A stretch of 47,737 nucleotides of DNA from an uncultured beta proteobacterium (GTDB taxonomy: Bacteria > Pseudomonadota > Gammaproteobacteria > Burkholderiales > Casimicrobiaceae), in the NCBI GenBank assembly GCA_903912485.1, contig CAIWHR010000143.1, positions 1 through 47,737 of the forward strand, in the 5' to 3' direction. Below the pieces are notes generated by a model that had not been told where the DNA came from, ran no database searches, and saw nothing but the letters and a program-made list of their open reading frames with translations. Below, one piece after another: positions 1 through 9,234 of the stretch. Positions within the stretch are counted from its first letter, which is position 1. Every line of letters begins with the position of its first letter. A program made the position numbers and the translations under genes.

Positions 1-1755
1 CCACGGCTTGCCTTGCGCGTCGTAGGTGAACCAGGTGGCGAACACGATGCCGCCCTGGTGCGCGAAATTGATGCCCCAGCCCGACTCGCCCGCGTTCCAC
101 CACAGACCCTGGTAGTTGGCCGCCGCGCCGACGACGGGCACGTCGCCGCCCGCCAGCGCGGCCCGCACGGCGGCCCCCGCGTCGAGCATGCCCGCGCCGC
201 AGGTGGTCGTCGTGCAATAGCACTCCAACTGGTCGACCTGCGTCCAAGCGACGGGCTGCGGTGCCGTGCACTGCGGCACCGGGGTCGCGCCACTGCTGCT
301 GCCGCCGGTGGTCGGGAATGGCCGCGCGGTCGCCTGCAACAGGGCGAGCACCTGGGCGGGAGTCAGCTCCGGCCGCACCGACAGCATCAGCGCCGCCGTT
401 CCCGCCACCAGCGGCGCCGAGAAGCTGGTGCCGAGCGAGGCGTTGAAGCTGTCGGTGTAGATCGACCCGCCCGCCGCATCCGGAATGGGCGCGTCGAGCC
501 CCACGTTGGCCGTCGTGAGCATCGGGTAGAGGCAGGGCTCGGCCGCGCCGGTGTTGACGCAGTTGCCGCCCGGCGCGCTGACGCCGATTTCGGGCCCCAG
601 ATCGGAGAATCCGACCTTGCTGCCGACGTGCCGCAGCGCCGCCACCGCGATGACGCCGGGACAATTGCCCGGCGCGCCCACCGCGTGCCCGGTGCTGTTT
701 CCCGCCGCCGCCACCACCACCGCGCCGACGGCGTTGACCTGCGCGACCGCGTCGGCGTACACGCCGGGGCACGCGCCTTCGGCACCCAGGCTGAGGTTGA
801 GAACCCGCGCCGGGTTCGGATTGACGGGCACGCCCGGGACGCCGAGGCCCGCCGCCCAGCGCATGCCGGCGATGATGTCCGAATCGTAGCCGCCGCACTT
901 GCCCAGCACCCGCACCGGCAGCACCTGCACGTTGCGCGCCACACCGGCCATGCCGACGCCGTTGTCGGCCAGGGCGCCGATCAGGCCGCTGGTCTGCGTG
1001 CCGTGCCACGAACTGTTCTCTGGCAGCGTATCGCATTGAAAGAACGGCCCGCGCACATTGTCGATCTCGGCCTGCGTCAGCCAGTCACCGGGGTCCGCGG
1101 CGTCGGCATCGCGCCCGTCGCCGTCGTTGGCCGTGGGCACGTCGCCGATCATGTCGTAGCCGGGCAGCAGGTGGCCGCCCGCCGCCGCGCGCTGCAGATC
1201 CGGGTGATCGAAGCGCACGCCGGTGTCGATCACGGCCACGACGATGGTCGAGCCGCCGCCCGCGAGGTTCCACGCCGGCTCGATATCGATCGAGGACTGC
1301 ACCGCGCCGGCAGGGGCGCGCAGATACCACTGGCCGGCCGCGGGGCCGCCGGCGCTTCGCGCAACCGCCGGACCCGTCAGGTACAGCGGATCGTTAGGCA
1401 CCGCCGTGTGGCGGCGGCGACGGTCGGGCACCGCGTACTCGACGTCGTTCTCGGCGGCAAGGCGTTGCGCCAGTTGCTCCGACGTCATGCCTTCCGCGAA
1501 CAGCACCTGCGTGCGCTCGGCCACGCCGGAGCCGGCGCGCAGCGCCAGGCCGACGCGCCGGCCGAGCGCATCGGCCTGACCCGCCTGCTGCGCGGCGCCC
1601 GCCGGCAGGTCCTTGCGCAGCAGCGGCGAATCGGCCGCGAAGCGGACGATGACGCGCGCGCCGGCGTCCACGCTCGCGGTCTGCGCCGGGGCGACGGGCG
1701 ACAACAGCATCAGCGCGCAGCCTGCGCTCAGGCCCAACAGTGTCGTCCGCGTCAT
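1..1755 (-). CDS. Subtilisin-like (S8) exported serine protease, 3' end outside the window
   Basis: The frame is open from an ATG at 1755 to the window edge (585 codons), so the C-terminus is missing. The N-terminus has a Sec-type signal peptide (MTRTT, a Leu/Ala-rich core, then APAQ), so the enzyme is probably secreted. A propeptide-like segment precedes the catalytic domain. All three S8 signatures are intact: Asp177 in VIDTGV, His251 in WHGTQ and Ser444 in GTSFSAP. After the protease domain a linker leads into the start of a WWN/ESGWGINFAHQG module (bases 117 to 1). The same module occurs twice in the divergent protease at 2016-4814. A GGAGAGG ribosome-binding site lies a few bases before the ATG. 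The family assignment is firm; the substrate is unknown. Confidence 0.9.
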   Translation of the reverse strand, partial: MTRTTLLGLSAGCALMLLSPVAPAQTASVDAGARVIVRFAADSPLLRKDLPAGAAQQAGQADALGRRVGLALRAGSGVAERTQVLFAEGMTSEQLAQRLAAENDVEYAVPDRRRRHTAVPNDPLYLTGPAVARSAGGPAAGQWYLRAPAGAVQSSIDIEPAWNLAGGGSTIVVAVIDTGVRFDHPDLQRAAAGGHLLPGYDMIGDVPTANDGDGRDADAADPGDWLTQAEIDNVRGPFFQCDTLPENSSWHGTQTSGLIGALADNGVGMAGVARNVQVLPVRVLGKCGGYDSDIIAGMRWAAGLGVPGVPVNPNPARVLNLSLGAEGACPGVYADAVAQVNAVGAVVVAAAGNSTGHAVGAPGNCPGVIAVAALRHVGSKVGFSDLGPEIGVSAPGGNCVNTGAAEPCLYPMLTTANVGLDAPIPDAAGGSIYTDSFNASLGTSFSAPLVAGTAALMLSVRPELTPAQVLALLQATARPFPTTGGSSSGATPVPQCTAPQPVAWTQVDQLECYCTTTTCGAGMLDAGAAVRAALAGGDVPVVGAAANYQGLWWNAGESGWGINFAHQGGIVFATWFTYDAQGKPW

Positions 1756-2015
1756 CGACCTCTCCGTCCGCTACGTTCCGGCTGCCGTTCGACCTGCCGT
1801 TCAACCTGCCATTCACGGGCCTCGTCGGGCTTTGGTCGACCGGCCAGCGGAACGATCCGCACGGCGGTCGGTCGAATCGGCGTTGGACCTTGAATCGCGC
1901 GCGTGGTTCGGGCAACCTTGCAGCGACGGGCGGCAGTATACGGCACGGCCCGCCTCGACGGCTCATCCGGACCGACGTCAAGCCGTCGAACGTGCCCAAC
2001 CGCTGCTCTCGAAGA
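1756..2015. promoter_or_regulatory. Divergent intergenic region between two S8 protease genes
   Basis: This 260-bp stretch separates the starts of two divergent exported-protease genes and must hold both promoters. I see no convincing -35/-10 pair on either strand. It contains a short 12-base repeat (listed separately) next to the minus-strand gene. Reading frames across it are accidental extensions of neighbouring frames. Confidence 0.4.
1779..1814. repeat. Three imperfect 12-base tandem repeats
   Basis: Three consecutive units with the core CTGCC(G/A)TTC follow one another at a 12-base period. They lie 24-59 bases upstream of the minus-strand protease start. They could be regulatory or simple slippage; nothing shows a function. 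Confidence 0.5.
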
Positions 2016-4814
2016 ATGACCCGTCCCACCATGTCGCCCCCGGCCCTGCACGCTGTCGTCACCCTCGCCACAGCGCTTTTCTTCTCCGCGTCCGCGGCGG
2101 CCGCGGAGCCGACCGCAGCCAAGCCGGTCGAGCGGCGCCTCCTGGGATCCTCCGTCGAACAGCCGGTCGCCGCCAGCGCCGACCCGAAGGTGAAGCAGGT
2201 CCTGGCCAAGCTGCGCAGCGACGTCCGGGCGACCGGTCGGCTGCGCATCATCGCCGGCGTTCGCGCCGCCTTTGCACCCGAAGCCTTGCTGCCCCCCGCG
2301 GCAGCGCAGGCGCAGCGGGACGACATCGCCGCCGCGCAGCAGCGCATTCGCTCCCGGCTTCCCAGGCAGTCCGCGGGCGACGTGACCCGCTTCGAGGTCA
2401 TTCCGTTCATCGCCTTGCAGGTGGACGCCGACGAACTCGAGGCGCTGGCCGCGATGGCCGAGATCACCGACATCCAGGAAGACCGTCCGGCCCGATGGCT
2501 GCTGCCGCAGAGCGTGCCGCTGATCCACGCCAACGACGCCTGGGCGGCGGGCTACACCGGCACCGGATGGGCGGTCGCGCTGCTCGACACCGGCGTCGAC
2601 AAGTCGCATCCGTTCCTGGGCGGGAGAGTCATCTCCGAAGCCTGCTATTCGACCACCTCGAGCGCCTACAACACGACGTCGGTGTGTCCCGGCGGAGTTT
2701 CCGCCTCGACCGCGGTCGGATCGGGGGTCAATTGCCCTTCGAGCCTTCCCGGCTGCGATCACGGCACGCACGTCGCCGGCATCGCCGTGGGACAGGGAAC
2801 CACCTTCTCGGGGGTCGCGAAGGCTGCCGGCCTCATTTCCATCAACATCGCCTCCCGGATGGACAGCGTGTCGGACTGCGGCGGGATCAGCCCCTGCCTG
2901 ATGACCTATTCGTCGGACCAGATCCGGGGTCTCGAGCGCGTCTACGAACTGCGCAACGGCTACAACATCGCCGCGGTGAACATGAGCCTGGGCGGCGGTC
3001 GTTACGACACACGCGCCGCCTGCGACGCGGCCAACGCCTCGCACAAGGCCATCATCGACACGCTGCGCTCGGCGGGCATCGCGACCATCGCCGGAACCGG
3101 CAACGACGGCTACGTCGACAGCATGGCGGCACCGGCGTGCCTGTCCAGCGTGGTCAGCGTGGGCGCGGTCTTCGACGTGCCGGGTTACGCCAACAACGGG
3201 TTCGGCTGGAACGGCGGCACCTCGACCGCCGACGCGGTCAGCTATTTCTCCAACGCCGCTGCCTTCCTCGACCTGCTGGCGCCGGGCATCATGATCAACT
3301 CGTCGATCCCCGGCGGCGGGTTCGCGAATTACTGGGGAACCTCGATGGCGGTGCCCCACGTGACGGGCTGCTGGGCGATCCTCAAGCAGGCCAGGCCCGC
3401 CGCCACGGTGGATCAGGTCGAGCAGGCGATCAAGGCCACCGGCAAGCCGGTGCAGGATTGGCGCAACGGCCGGATCACGCCCAGGATCGACTGCGACGCG
3501 GCGCTCGACGGCGTGATGTTTTCGAACCCGAATCTGCTGGCGAATCCCGGGTTCGAGAGCGGGGTGACCGGCTGGACCCAGGCGTCCACCGGAAAAGGCA
3601 CGATCATCACCAGCGACACCCGATTCCCGCCTCATGCCGGGAGCTGGTACGCCTGGTTCGGCGGTTTCGCCGGCGGCACCGACGCACTGCATCAGGATCT
3701 GACCGTCCCCGGCGCGGCGCGGAGGACGTATGTCCAGTTCTGGTATCGCATCAGCACCAACGAGGAGAGCACGATCGAAGTCAACGACACGCTGGATGTC
3801 GACATCGACAACGCCTTTACCGGCGCCCAGCTTGCCCACCTCGCCACGCTCTCCAATGTCGACGCCACCAGCGGCTGGGTTCAGAGCCCGCAATACGACG
3901 TCTCGTCGTTCAAGGGACAGACGATACGGCTGCACTTTTCGGCACGCAACGACGGCACCGACGTCACGAATTTTCTGGTCGACGACGTGGCGCTCGTGGC
4001 CGTGGAGCGGATCAACTACCAGGGCCTGTGGTGGAACGCTCCGGCCGGCACCGAGTCGGGCTGGGGCATCAACTTCGCACACCAGGGCGACATCATCTTC
4101 GCCACCTGGTTCACCTACGACACGGCCGGCAAGCCCTGGTGGCTGATCGCTCAGCTCGACAAGAGCGCCGAGGGAACCTATTCGGGCGCCGTCTACACGG
4201 TGGCCGGGCCGCCGTTCAACACGGTGCCGTTCCCGCCCGGCGGCAACCCGGGTGGAGCGGTCGAGACCCCCGTCGGCACCATGACGGCGAGCTTCGCCGA
4301 TGCGACGCACGGGACGATTTCTTACACGGTCAACGGCACGACGCAGACCAAGGCGATCGTGCCGCAGGAGTTCGGCCCGCAGGTCACCTGCACCTGGGGC
4401 GCGCAGCCCAACCTGGCGCTGGCGACCAACTACACCGACCTGTGGTGGAATGCGCCGGCGGGCAGCGAGTCGGGCTGGGGCATCAACTTCACGCACCAGG
4501 GCGACATCGTCTTCGCCACCTGGTTCACCTACGACGCGGCGCGCAAGCCGTGGTGGCTGATCGCGCTGCTGAACAAGTCCACGGCTGGCGTCTACGCGGG
4601 GCCGGTGTCGACGGTGACCGGGCCGCCGTTCAACGCGGTCCCGTTCCCGCCCGGCGGCAGCCCCGGCGGAGCGGTCGAAACCGAGGTCGGCAGCGCGAGC
4701 GTCACCTTTGCCAACGGCAACGCGGCGACCTTCACCTACCGGGTGAACGGCACGGCGCAGACCAAGACCATCACGCGGCAGGTGTTCATCGCACCGGGCA
4801 CGGTGTGCCAGTAG
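2016..4814 (+). CDS. Multidomain subtilisin-like (S8) exported serine protease with C-terminal repeat modules
   Basis: A 932-residue secreted protease. The ATG at 2016 (MTRPTM) gives a signal peptide ending near SASAAAAEP; an ATG at 2031 is an alternative, and longer upstream extensions are not signal-like. An inhibitor-type prodomain covers roughly residues 40-165. The catalytic domain covers about 170-500, with Asp191 (LLDTGVD), His249 (DHGTHVAG) and Ser443 (GTSMAVPH). Residues about 505-660 begin NLLANPGFESG and look like a jelly-roll carbohydrate-binding type fold. Two copies of a roughly 130-residue module follow (about 667-790 and 805-932), each with LWWNAPAG, ESGWGINF and ATWFTYD motifs. 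The catalytic triad is complete, so it should be active. It is divergent from a sister protease with the same module. Confidence 0.92.
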   Translation: MTRPTMSPPALHAVVTLATALFFSASAAAAEPTAAKPVERRLLGSSVEQPVAASADPKVKQVLAKLRSDVRATGRLRIIAGVRAAFAPEALLPPAAAQAQRDDIAAAQQRIRSRLPRQSAGDVTRFEVIPFIALQVDADELEALAAMAEITDIQEDRPARWLLPQSVPLIHANDAWAAGYTGTGWAVALLDTGVDKSHPFLGGRVISEACYSTTSSAYNTTSVCPGGVSASTAVGSGVNCPSSLPGCDHGTHVAGIAVGQGTTFSGVAKAAGLISINIASRMDSVSDCGGISPCLMTYSSDQIRGLERVYELRNGYNIAAVNMSLGGGRYDTRAACDAANASHKAIIDTLRSAGIATIAGTGNDGYVDSMAAPACLSSVVSVGAVFDVPGYANNGFGWNGGTSTADAVSYFSNAAAFLDLLAPGIMINSSIPGGGFANYWGTSMAVPHVTGCWAILKQARPAATVDQVEQAIKATGKPVQDWRNGRITPRIDCDAALDGVMFSNPNLLANPGFESGVTGWTQASTGKGTIITSDTRFPPHAGSWYAWFGGFAGGTDALHQDLTVPGAARRTYVQFWYRISTNEESTIEVNDTLDVDIDNAFTGAQLAHLATLSNVDATSGWVQSPQYDVSSFKGQTIRLHFSARNDGTDVTNFLVDDVALVAVERINYQGLWWNAPAGTESGWGINFAHQGDIIFATWFTYDTAGKPWWLIAQLDKSAEGTYSGAVYTVAGPPFNTVPFPPGGNPGGAVETPVGTMTASFADATHGTISYTVNGTTQTKAIVPQEFGPQVTCTWGAQPNLALATNYTDLWWNAPAGSESGWGINFTHQGDIVFATWFTYDAARKPWWLIALLNKSTAGVYAGPVSTVTGPPFNAVPFPPGGSPGGAVETEVGSASVTFANGNAATFTYRVNGTAQTKTITRQVFIAPGTVCQ
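4014..4790 (+). repeat. Tandem in-gene duplication of a 138-codon module
   Basis: Two copies about 414 bases apart (starting near 4014 and 4428) are closely similar at DNA and protein level. Both read NY..LWWNAPAG.ESGWGINF.HQGDI.FATWFTYD, later GPPFN.VPFPPGG.PGGAVET. A third, inverted and truncated copy occupies bases 1-117 in the divergent protease gene. I do not know a named family for this module. Confidence 0.8.
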
Positions 4815-4902
4815 CGCCGTCGCGCCGCGACGGCGGCGGCGCCGCCGCGAGCGGACCGAGAGGCGGCTTCGATCGGAGCCGCGTACCGTTTCCCCGAGAG
4901 TG

Positions 4903-6147
4903 ATGCCGGACGCGGCACGACTCCAAAGGCTGTGGAGGGCCCACGGCAGGTCGATCCTCGCCTGCGCGGTGACGGTCATGGCCGCGGTCGCCACCGCGTG
5001 GCTCGGCTACGAATTCTACCGCCTGCTGCTGCAGCCGGAGCGGATCGGATCGGTCGCCATCCACCCGGGCGCCATCGATCTCAAGCTGCTCCACCGGATG
5101 GTGAATGCGTGGTTCGCCGGCGAACCCGTCTACACCGGTCCGCACGCCTACCTGAACACGTACCCGCCGGCGAGCATGGCGCTCATCGCCCCCGTCTACG
5201 GCTGGCACGAGCCTTCCGCAGCCATGCTCGCGTGGATCGTCGGCGCCGTTGCCGCCCTCGCGTGGCTGCTGCCGCAACTCGTCCGCGAGAGCGGCGCCGA
5301 AACGCGGCTCGAGCGCGCCTTCGTGGCGCTGATGCCGCTGGCGATCTACCCCACCGGCGCCGTGATAGGCAACGGTCAGCTGACGCTGTTCGTGCTGCCG
5401 CTGGCGCTCGCGGGCCTTCTGCTGCTGCGCTCGCGCGACGGCAGCTGGGGCCGCGACGTCGTCGCGTCGCTGCTGATCGTCGCCGCGCTGGCGAAACCCG
5501 CCGTGGCGGCGCCTTTTTTCCTGATCGCCGCGTTCGCGGTCGGCAGCTTTCGTCCCGCGCTGCTCATCTGCGCCGCGTACGCCGCGCTGACGCTGTTCGC
5601 GGCGACGTTCCAGCCGATGGGCGTCGTCGCGCAGTTGCGGCACTTCTTCACGCTCGCCGCCGCGATGAGCGTGGCTGCGGGCGAGGCCAACCTCCACATC
5701 CTGCTTGCCGATCACGGCCTCACCGGCTGGATCGCCCCCGCGTCGCTGGCGGTCCTCGCCCTCCTCGCCGTCTGGGTGTGGCGGCATCGCCGCGTCGACC
5801 TCTGGCTGCTGATCGGGGTCGTCGCGATTGCGGCGCGGTTCTGGACCTACCACCGCTGGTACGACGATCTGCTGATCCTCCTGCCCATGCTGGCGCTGTT
5901 TCGCATCGCCAAGCGCAGTCCCGCGTCCGACCGTCTCGACCTGGCGGCGGGGACGCTGCTCGGACTGACGCTGGCGTTCATGCTGGCGCCCGGGGGCCTC
6001 TACCTGCTGCCCGCACCGTGGAACCGGATCTGCGTCGACGTCCAGGTTCTGATCTGGCTGTCGGATCTCGCCTTGCTGATCGTCGCCGCGGCACGCGAGA
6101 GGACGAAGGAGGCGGTCGCCGCGCGACCCGGAGACCGGCTCGCCTAG
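4903..6147 (+). CDS. GT87/DUF2029-type polytopic membrane protein (putative mannosyltransferase-like)
   Basis: A 414-residue protein made mainly of hydrophobic helices (about nine or ten). The first helix, near residues 18-38, is followed by a periplasmic loop with IDLKLLHRM, AWFAGEPVY and TYPPASMALIAP. This arrangement is typical of the GT-C glycosyltransferase family 87 (DUF2029), which transfers sugars from polyprenyl-phosphate donors on the outer face of the membrane. Translation may begin at ATG 4903 or the adjacent GTG 4900. The gene follows the protease gene after about 90 bases. Its stop codon overlaps the stop of the convergent adenosine deaminase gene in the sequence CTAG. The membrane topology is clear; the sugar and acceptor are unknown. 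Confidence 0.7.
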   Translation: MPDAARLQRLWRAHGRSILACAVTVMAAVATAWLGYEFYRLLLQPERIGSVAIHPGAIDLKLLHRMVNAWFAGEPVYTGPHAYLNTYPPASMALIAPVYGWHEPSAAMLAWIVGAVAALAWLLPQLVRESGAETRLERAFVALMPLAIYPTGAVIGNGQLTLFVLPLALAGLLLLRSRDGSWGRDVVASLLIVAALAKPAVAAPFFLIAAFAVGSFRPALLICAAYAALTLFAATFQPMGVVAQLRHFFTLAAAMSVAAGEANLHILLADHGLTGWIAPASLAVLALLAVWVWRHRRVDLWLLIGVVAIAARFWTYHRWYDDLLILLPMLALFRIAKRSPASDRLDLAAGTLLGLTLAFMLAPGGLYLLPAPWNRICVDVQVLIWLSDLALLIVAAARERTKEAVAARPGDRLA

Positions 6148-7694
6148 TCGCGCGCACGGCCGGATTCGAACCGCGCCAGCTGTTCCTCGAACTCCCACTG
6201 CAGGCGCGCCTTCGGGCTGGCGCCGACGAACTGCCGGCAGGCTTCGCTCGACAGCCGCGCGCCCCGCCCGTCGTCGGCGCACTCGGCCGTCGGCAGGTGG
6301 CGCCGCGGATCCGCCCAGAGGCTGGCTCCCGGCATGAACGCCTGTTCCAGGCTGTCGCGGGCCATCGCCTTGAGCTGCAGATAGTCGAGCCGCTGCTCGC
6401 GCACGCCCTTCAGGTATTCCAGCGTGATCGTCGACCGCGACACGCCGGCGTCGTCGGTCGCCAGCGCCACGGGAACGCCCTGCTCCAGATAACGCGACAG
6501 CGGGTGGCCCGCGCCGCGCACGCCCAGGATCGCGTCGTTGCTGGTCAGGCAGACCTCGACCAGGATCCTGCGCCGCGCCATCTCCCGCATCAGGTCGAGC
6601 GGCTGGTCTTCGTACATCACGTCGACGCCGTGGCCTATGCGCTCGGCGTGCCCCACCTCGATCGAGTCGCGGATGTGGAACGACAGCGCGTCGCGCGCGA
6701 CGAGCCCGGGGACCAGTTCGCCGGCGTGCAGCGCGATGTGCACCTTCGGGTAGATGCCGTGCAGGTAGTCCAGCATCCGCATCTGCAGCGAAAAATCGGC
6801 CAGCGCCGTCGGCGCGTCTTCCGGCTGCACCAGGTTGAGTGCCACCAGCCGCGGGTCGCGGGTCGCCGCCTCGAACGCCGCGACCATCTGCGCGAAGACC
6901 CTCTGCTTCGCGCCGGCGCGGTAGACCTGGAACTGGTAGCGAACGGTGACGGCGCAGGCCGGCTGCGCCTGCGGCGTGCCGCACTGCAGCAGGTCGCGCG
7001 AGTCCGCCTCGGCCTGATCGAGGTTGACGGTCACCGCGGCGGCGGCGTCCAGGATGCCGTTGGCCAGCAGCGCCTCGCGCAGGCGCGGGAGGTCGTCGTC
7101 CCATCCGACCGAACTGCCGACGGCGAGCGACTTGCCGCCGTCGGGACTCAGCATCAGTTCCAGGTACGACAGCCGCTCGACGGCTGCGCGCGAGGCGGCT
7201 TCGGCCAGCATCCTGCCGGTGTTGCCCTTGGTCGCCGCGTCGAACTTTTCGAAGGTGGCGAAGAAGTGGTCGTGACCGCTTTCGCCGCCGGCGGGGCTCC
7301 AGTTGCGCATCGACCACGCGTCGACCATCCGGTCGTGGAGTTCGGGGCTGGCCAGCGCCTCGCCGGCCGGCGGACGGCCGGCGCCGGCGTCGCAAGGCGT
7401 CACCGGCGCCGAGAGCTTCATCGACGGCAGGTCGACGCAAAGTCCCTTGTCGGCCGCCCACTGCACCAGGCTCTCGGCGTAGACCGCGCCCGAGAGGTGG
7501 TTGTGCAGGTCGCCTCCCTTGGGCATGGCGCGGAGAAACGCGCCCAGTCGCGCGGGATCGTCGCGCACGGCGCGAAATTCCGCCGCGGTCCGCTCCTCGG
7601 CGCTCGAGTCCCGGTGATTGATGCCGCCGCTGCATCCGGCGAGCAGCAGCAGCGCCGCCAGCAACTGCGAAACGATCGCTTTCGACGTCGTCAT
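6144..7694 (-). CDS. Adenosine deaminase family lipoprotein
   Basis: A 516-residue metal-dependent hydrolase of the adenosine/AMP deaminase family. It probably deaminates adenosine to inosine outside the cytoplasm. A signal peptide ends in a lipobox (LLAGC, Cys21), so it should be lipid-anchored. The zinc-site residues are visible: His64 and His66 in DLHNH, His322 and Glu325 in LHAGE, His354 in RIGHG, and the Asp413-Asp414 pair in ATDDAG. It is longer than the roughly 340-residue cytosolic enzymes. The extra length lies between residues 80 and 300, as in exported ADGF/CECR1-like forms. It is divergent from the metallophosphoesterase lipoprotein gene at 7806, and the two may share a role in nucleotide or phospholipid scavenging (inference). 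Confidence 0.88.
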   Translation of the reverse strand: MTTSKAIVSQLLAALLLLAGCSGGINHRDSSAEERTAAEFRAVRDDPARLGAFLRAMPKGGDLHNHLSGAVYAESLVQWAADKGLCVDLPSMKLSAPVTPCDAGAGRPPAGEALASPELHDRMVDAWSMRNWSPAGGESGHDHFFATFEKFDAATKGNTGRMLAEAASRAAVERLSYLELMLSPDGGKSLAVGSSVGWDDDLPRLREALLANGILDAAAAVTVNLDQAEADSRDLLQCGTPQAQPACAVTVRYQFQVYRAGAKQRVFAQMVAAFEAATRDPRLVALNLVQPEDAPTALADFSLQMRMLDYLHGIYPKVHIALHAGELVPGLVARDALSFHIRDSIEVGHAERIGHGVDVMYEDQPLDLMREMARRRILVEVCLTSNDAILGVRGAGHPLSRYLEQGVPVALATDDAGVSRSTITLEYLKGVREQRLDYLQLKAMARDSLEQAFMPGASLWADPRRHLPTAECADDGRGARLSSEACRQFVGASPKARLQWEFEEQLARFESGRARD

Positions 7695-7805
7695 GCACCA
7701 CCCCTTCCACGTTGAGCCCCTGCCCTTGCGGCGACGTTATCACGAAGCGGCGCCGCCTTCCGACCTTCCCCCTTGCTGTACAATCGGCAGCATCCGGAGG
7801 TCCCA

Positions 7806-9179
7806 GTGGCTCGCGCCGCCCGCTGCATTTCGCTGATCTTCGTTCGCCTGGTCGTCATCGGCCTCGCGTTCGCGCTTGCGGGCTGCGACGACTCGCAACC
7901 CGGCGGCGCTTCCCGCGTCGTCGTGTTCTCGGACGTTCACTTCAATCCGTTCTACGATCCGACGCTGTTCCGTGCGCTGGTGGACACGCCCGAGGACCGC
8001 TGGGCCGAGGTGTTCGCGACGTCGACCCTGACCGGCCCCGGAACCTGGGGCGACGAGACCAACTATCCGCTGCTGGTCAAGTCGCTGGACAGCATCCGGG
8101 ACGGGGGCGGCACCCAGCTGGTGATCTTCGGCGGGGACATGCTGACGCACGGCTTCAGCAGCACGTTCTACGCGCTCTACGGCAGCCAGGACGTCGCTGC
8201 GATGCGCCGGTTCACGCTGAAGACCGTCTCGTTCTTCGCGCGCCAGGTCCGTTCGCGCGTCGGCAACGCGCCGGTCGTGTTCACGCTCGGCAACAACGAC
8301 TCCTACGAGGGCAATTACAAGATCGAGCCGAACGGCGCGTTCCTGGCCGACACCGCAGGCCCGTTCTTCACGCAGTTCCTCGCCGGCGCGGCCGACAGCG
8401 CGCGTTTCATGCAGTCGTACGCGGCGGGCGGCTACTACGTGGCCGAGCCGGCCGGTCCGAAGCTCGTCGTCGTCGCGCTCAACACCATCTTCCTGTCGCC
8501 CAACGCCGCGGCCGGAATCGAAGGCGCCGTCCGGGAGGAACTCGACTGGCTCGACACCACGCTCGCAGCCGCGGGCGCCGCCGGGAAGAAGGTGTGGATC
8601 GTGATGCACATCCCGCCCGGAGCCGACATCTTCTCGACCAAGGGCAAGGTCGACGCGCAGGGTCACATCGCGGACGCGGCGATGAACTGGCAGACGGATC
8701 CGCAGGTCCGCTTCCTGCAGATCATGAACGCGCACCGGGGCGTGGTCGCCGCGACGTTCGCAGGCCACACGCACGTCGACGAGTACCGCCTGCCGGCGGG
8801 ATCGCTGGAGATCAGCTCTGCGATCAGCCCGGTCTACGGCAACGATCCCGCGTACAAGACGTTCAGCTTCGCCGACGACTCGCTCTCGCTCACCGACTAC
8901 ACGGCGACGCATCTGCGCCTGGGCGACGCCCGCGCCGTGTACGAGGCCTACTACACGTTCTCCACCGCCTACCCGGTGAGCGGGGCGCTGGATTCGGCGC
9001 TCGCCACGCTGTTCCCGATGCTGCGGCCGGCGGCGCAACCGCAGGCGACGTACCGGCAGCACTACTATGCGGGCCACGACGCGGGCAGCCCCATCACCGA
9101 TGCGAACTGGCCGGTCTACTGGTGCGGGATCGCGAAGATGGCCCGGCAGGACGTGGTCGACTGCGTCAACGGATACTGA
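7806..9179 (+). CDS. Acid sphingomyelinase-like metallophosphoesterase lipoprotein
   Basis: The best start is GTG at 7806, five bases after a GGAGG site at 7796-7800. It yields 457 residues with a signal peptide and lipobox ending at Cys27 (ALAGC). Calcineurin-type phosphoesterase motifs appear in order: Asp43-x-His45 (FSDVH), Asp111 (FGGD), Asn164-Asp165 (GNND), a histidine in VMHIPP, and GHTH. The spacing and the NND..Y segment resemble SMPDL3/acid sphingomyelinase phosphodiesterases, which cleave phosphodiesters or nucleotides outside the cell. A TACAAT -10-like box lies at 7779-7784, but I see no good -35. The substrate is not determined by the sequence. Confidence 0.87.
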   Translation: MARAARCISLIFVRLVVIGLAFALAGCDDSQPGGASRVVVFSDVHFNPFYDPTLFRALVDTPEDRWAEVFATSTLTGPGTWGDETNYPLLVKSLDSIRDGGGTQLVIFGGDMLTHGFSSTFYALYGSQDVAAMRRFTLKTVSFFARQVRSRVGNAPVVFTLGNNDSYEGNYKIEPNGAFLADTAGPFFTQFLAGAADSARFMQSYAAGGYYVAEPAGPKLVVVALNTIFLSPNAAAGIEGAVREELDWLDTTLAAAGAAGKKVWIVMHIPPGADIFSTKGKVDAQGHIADAAMNWQTDPQVRFLQIMNAHRGVVAATFAGHTHVDEYRLPAGSLEISSAISPVYGNDPAYKTFSFADDSLSLTDYTATHLRLGDARAVYEAYYTFSTAYPVSGALDSALATLFPMLRPAAQPQATYRQHYYAGHDAGSPITDANWPVYWCGIAKMARQDVVDCVNGY

Positions 9180-9234
9180 CTTCCGGCCGCCGCGCCGCCA
9201 TCCCCGCGCCGGATCCACCGTAGCGGATCGGGAT

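Noticed and set aside
13-1893. Long plus-strand open frame opposite the first protease
   Set aside because: It is rich in Arg, Ala and His, with no motifs, and is the shadow of the minus-strand subtilase, whose triad is clear.
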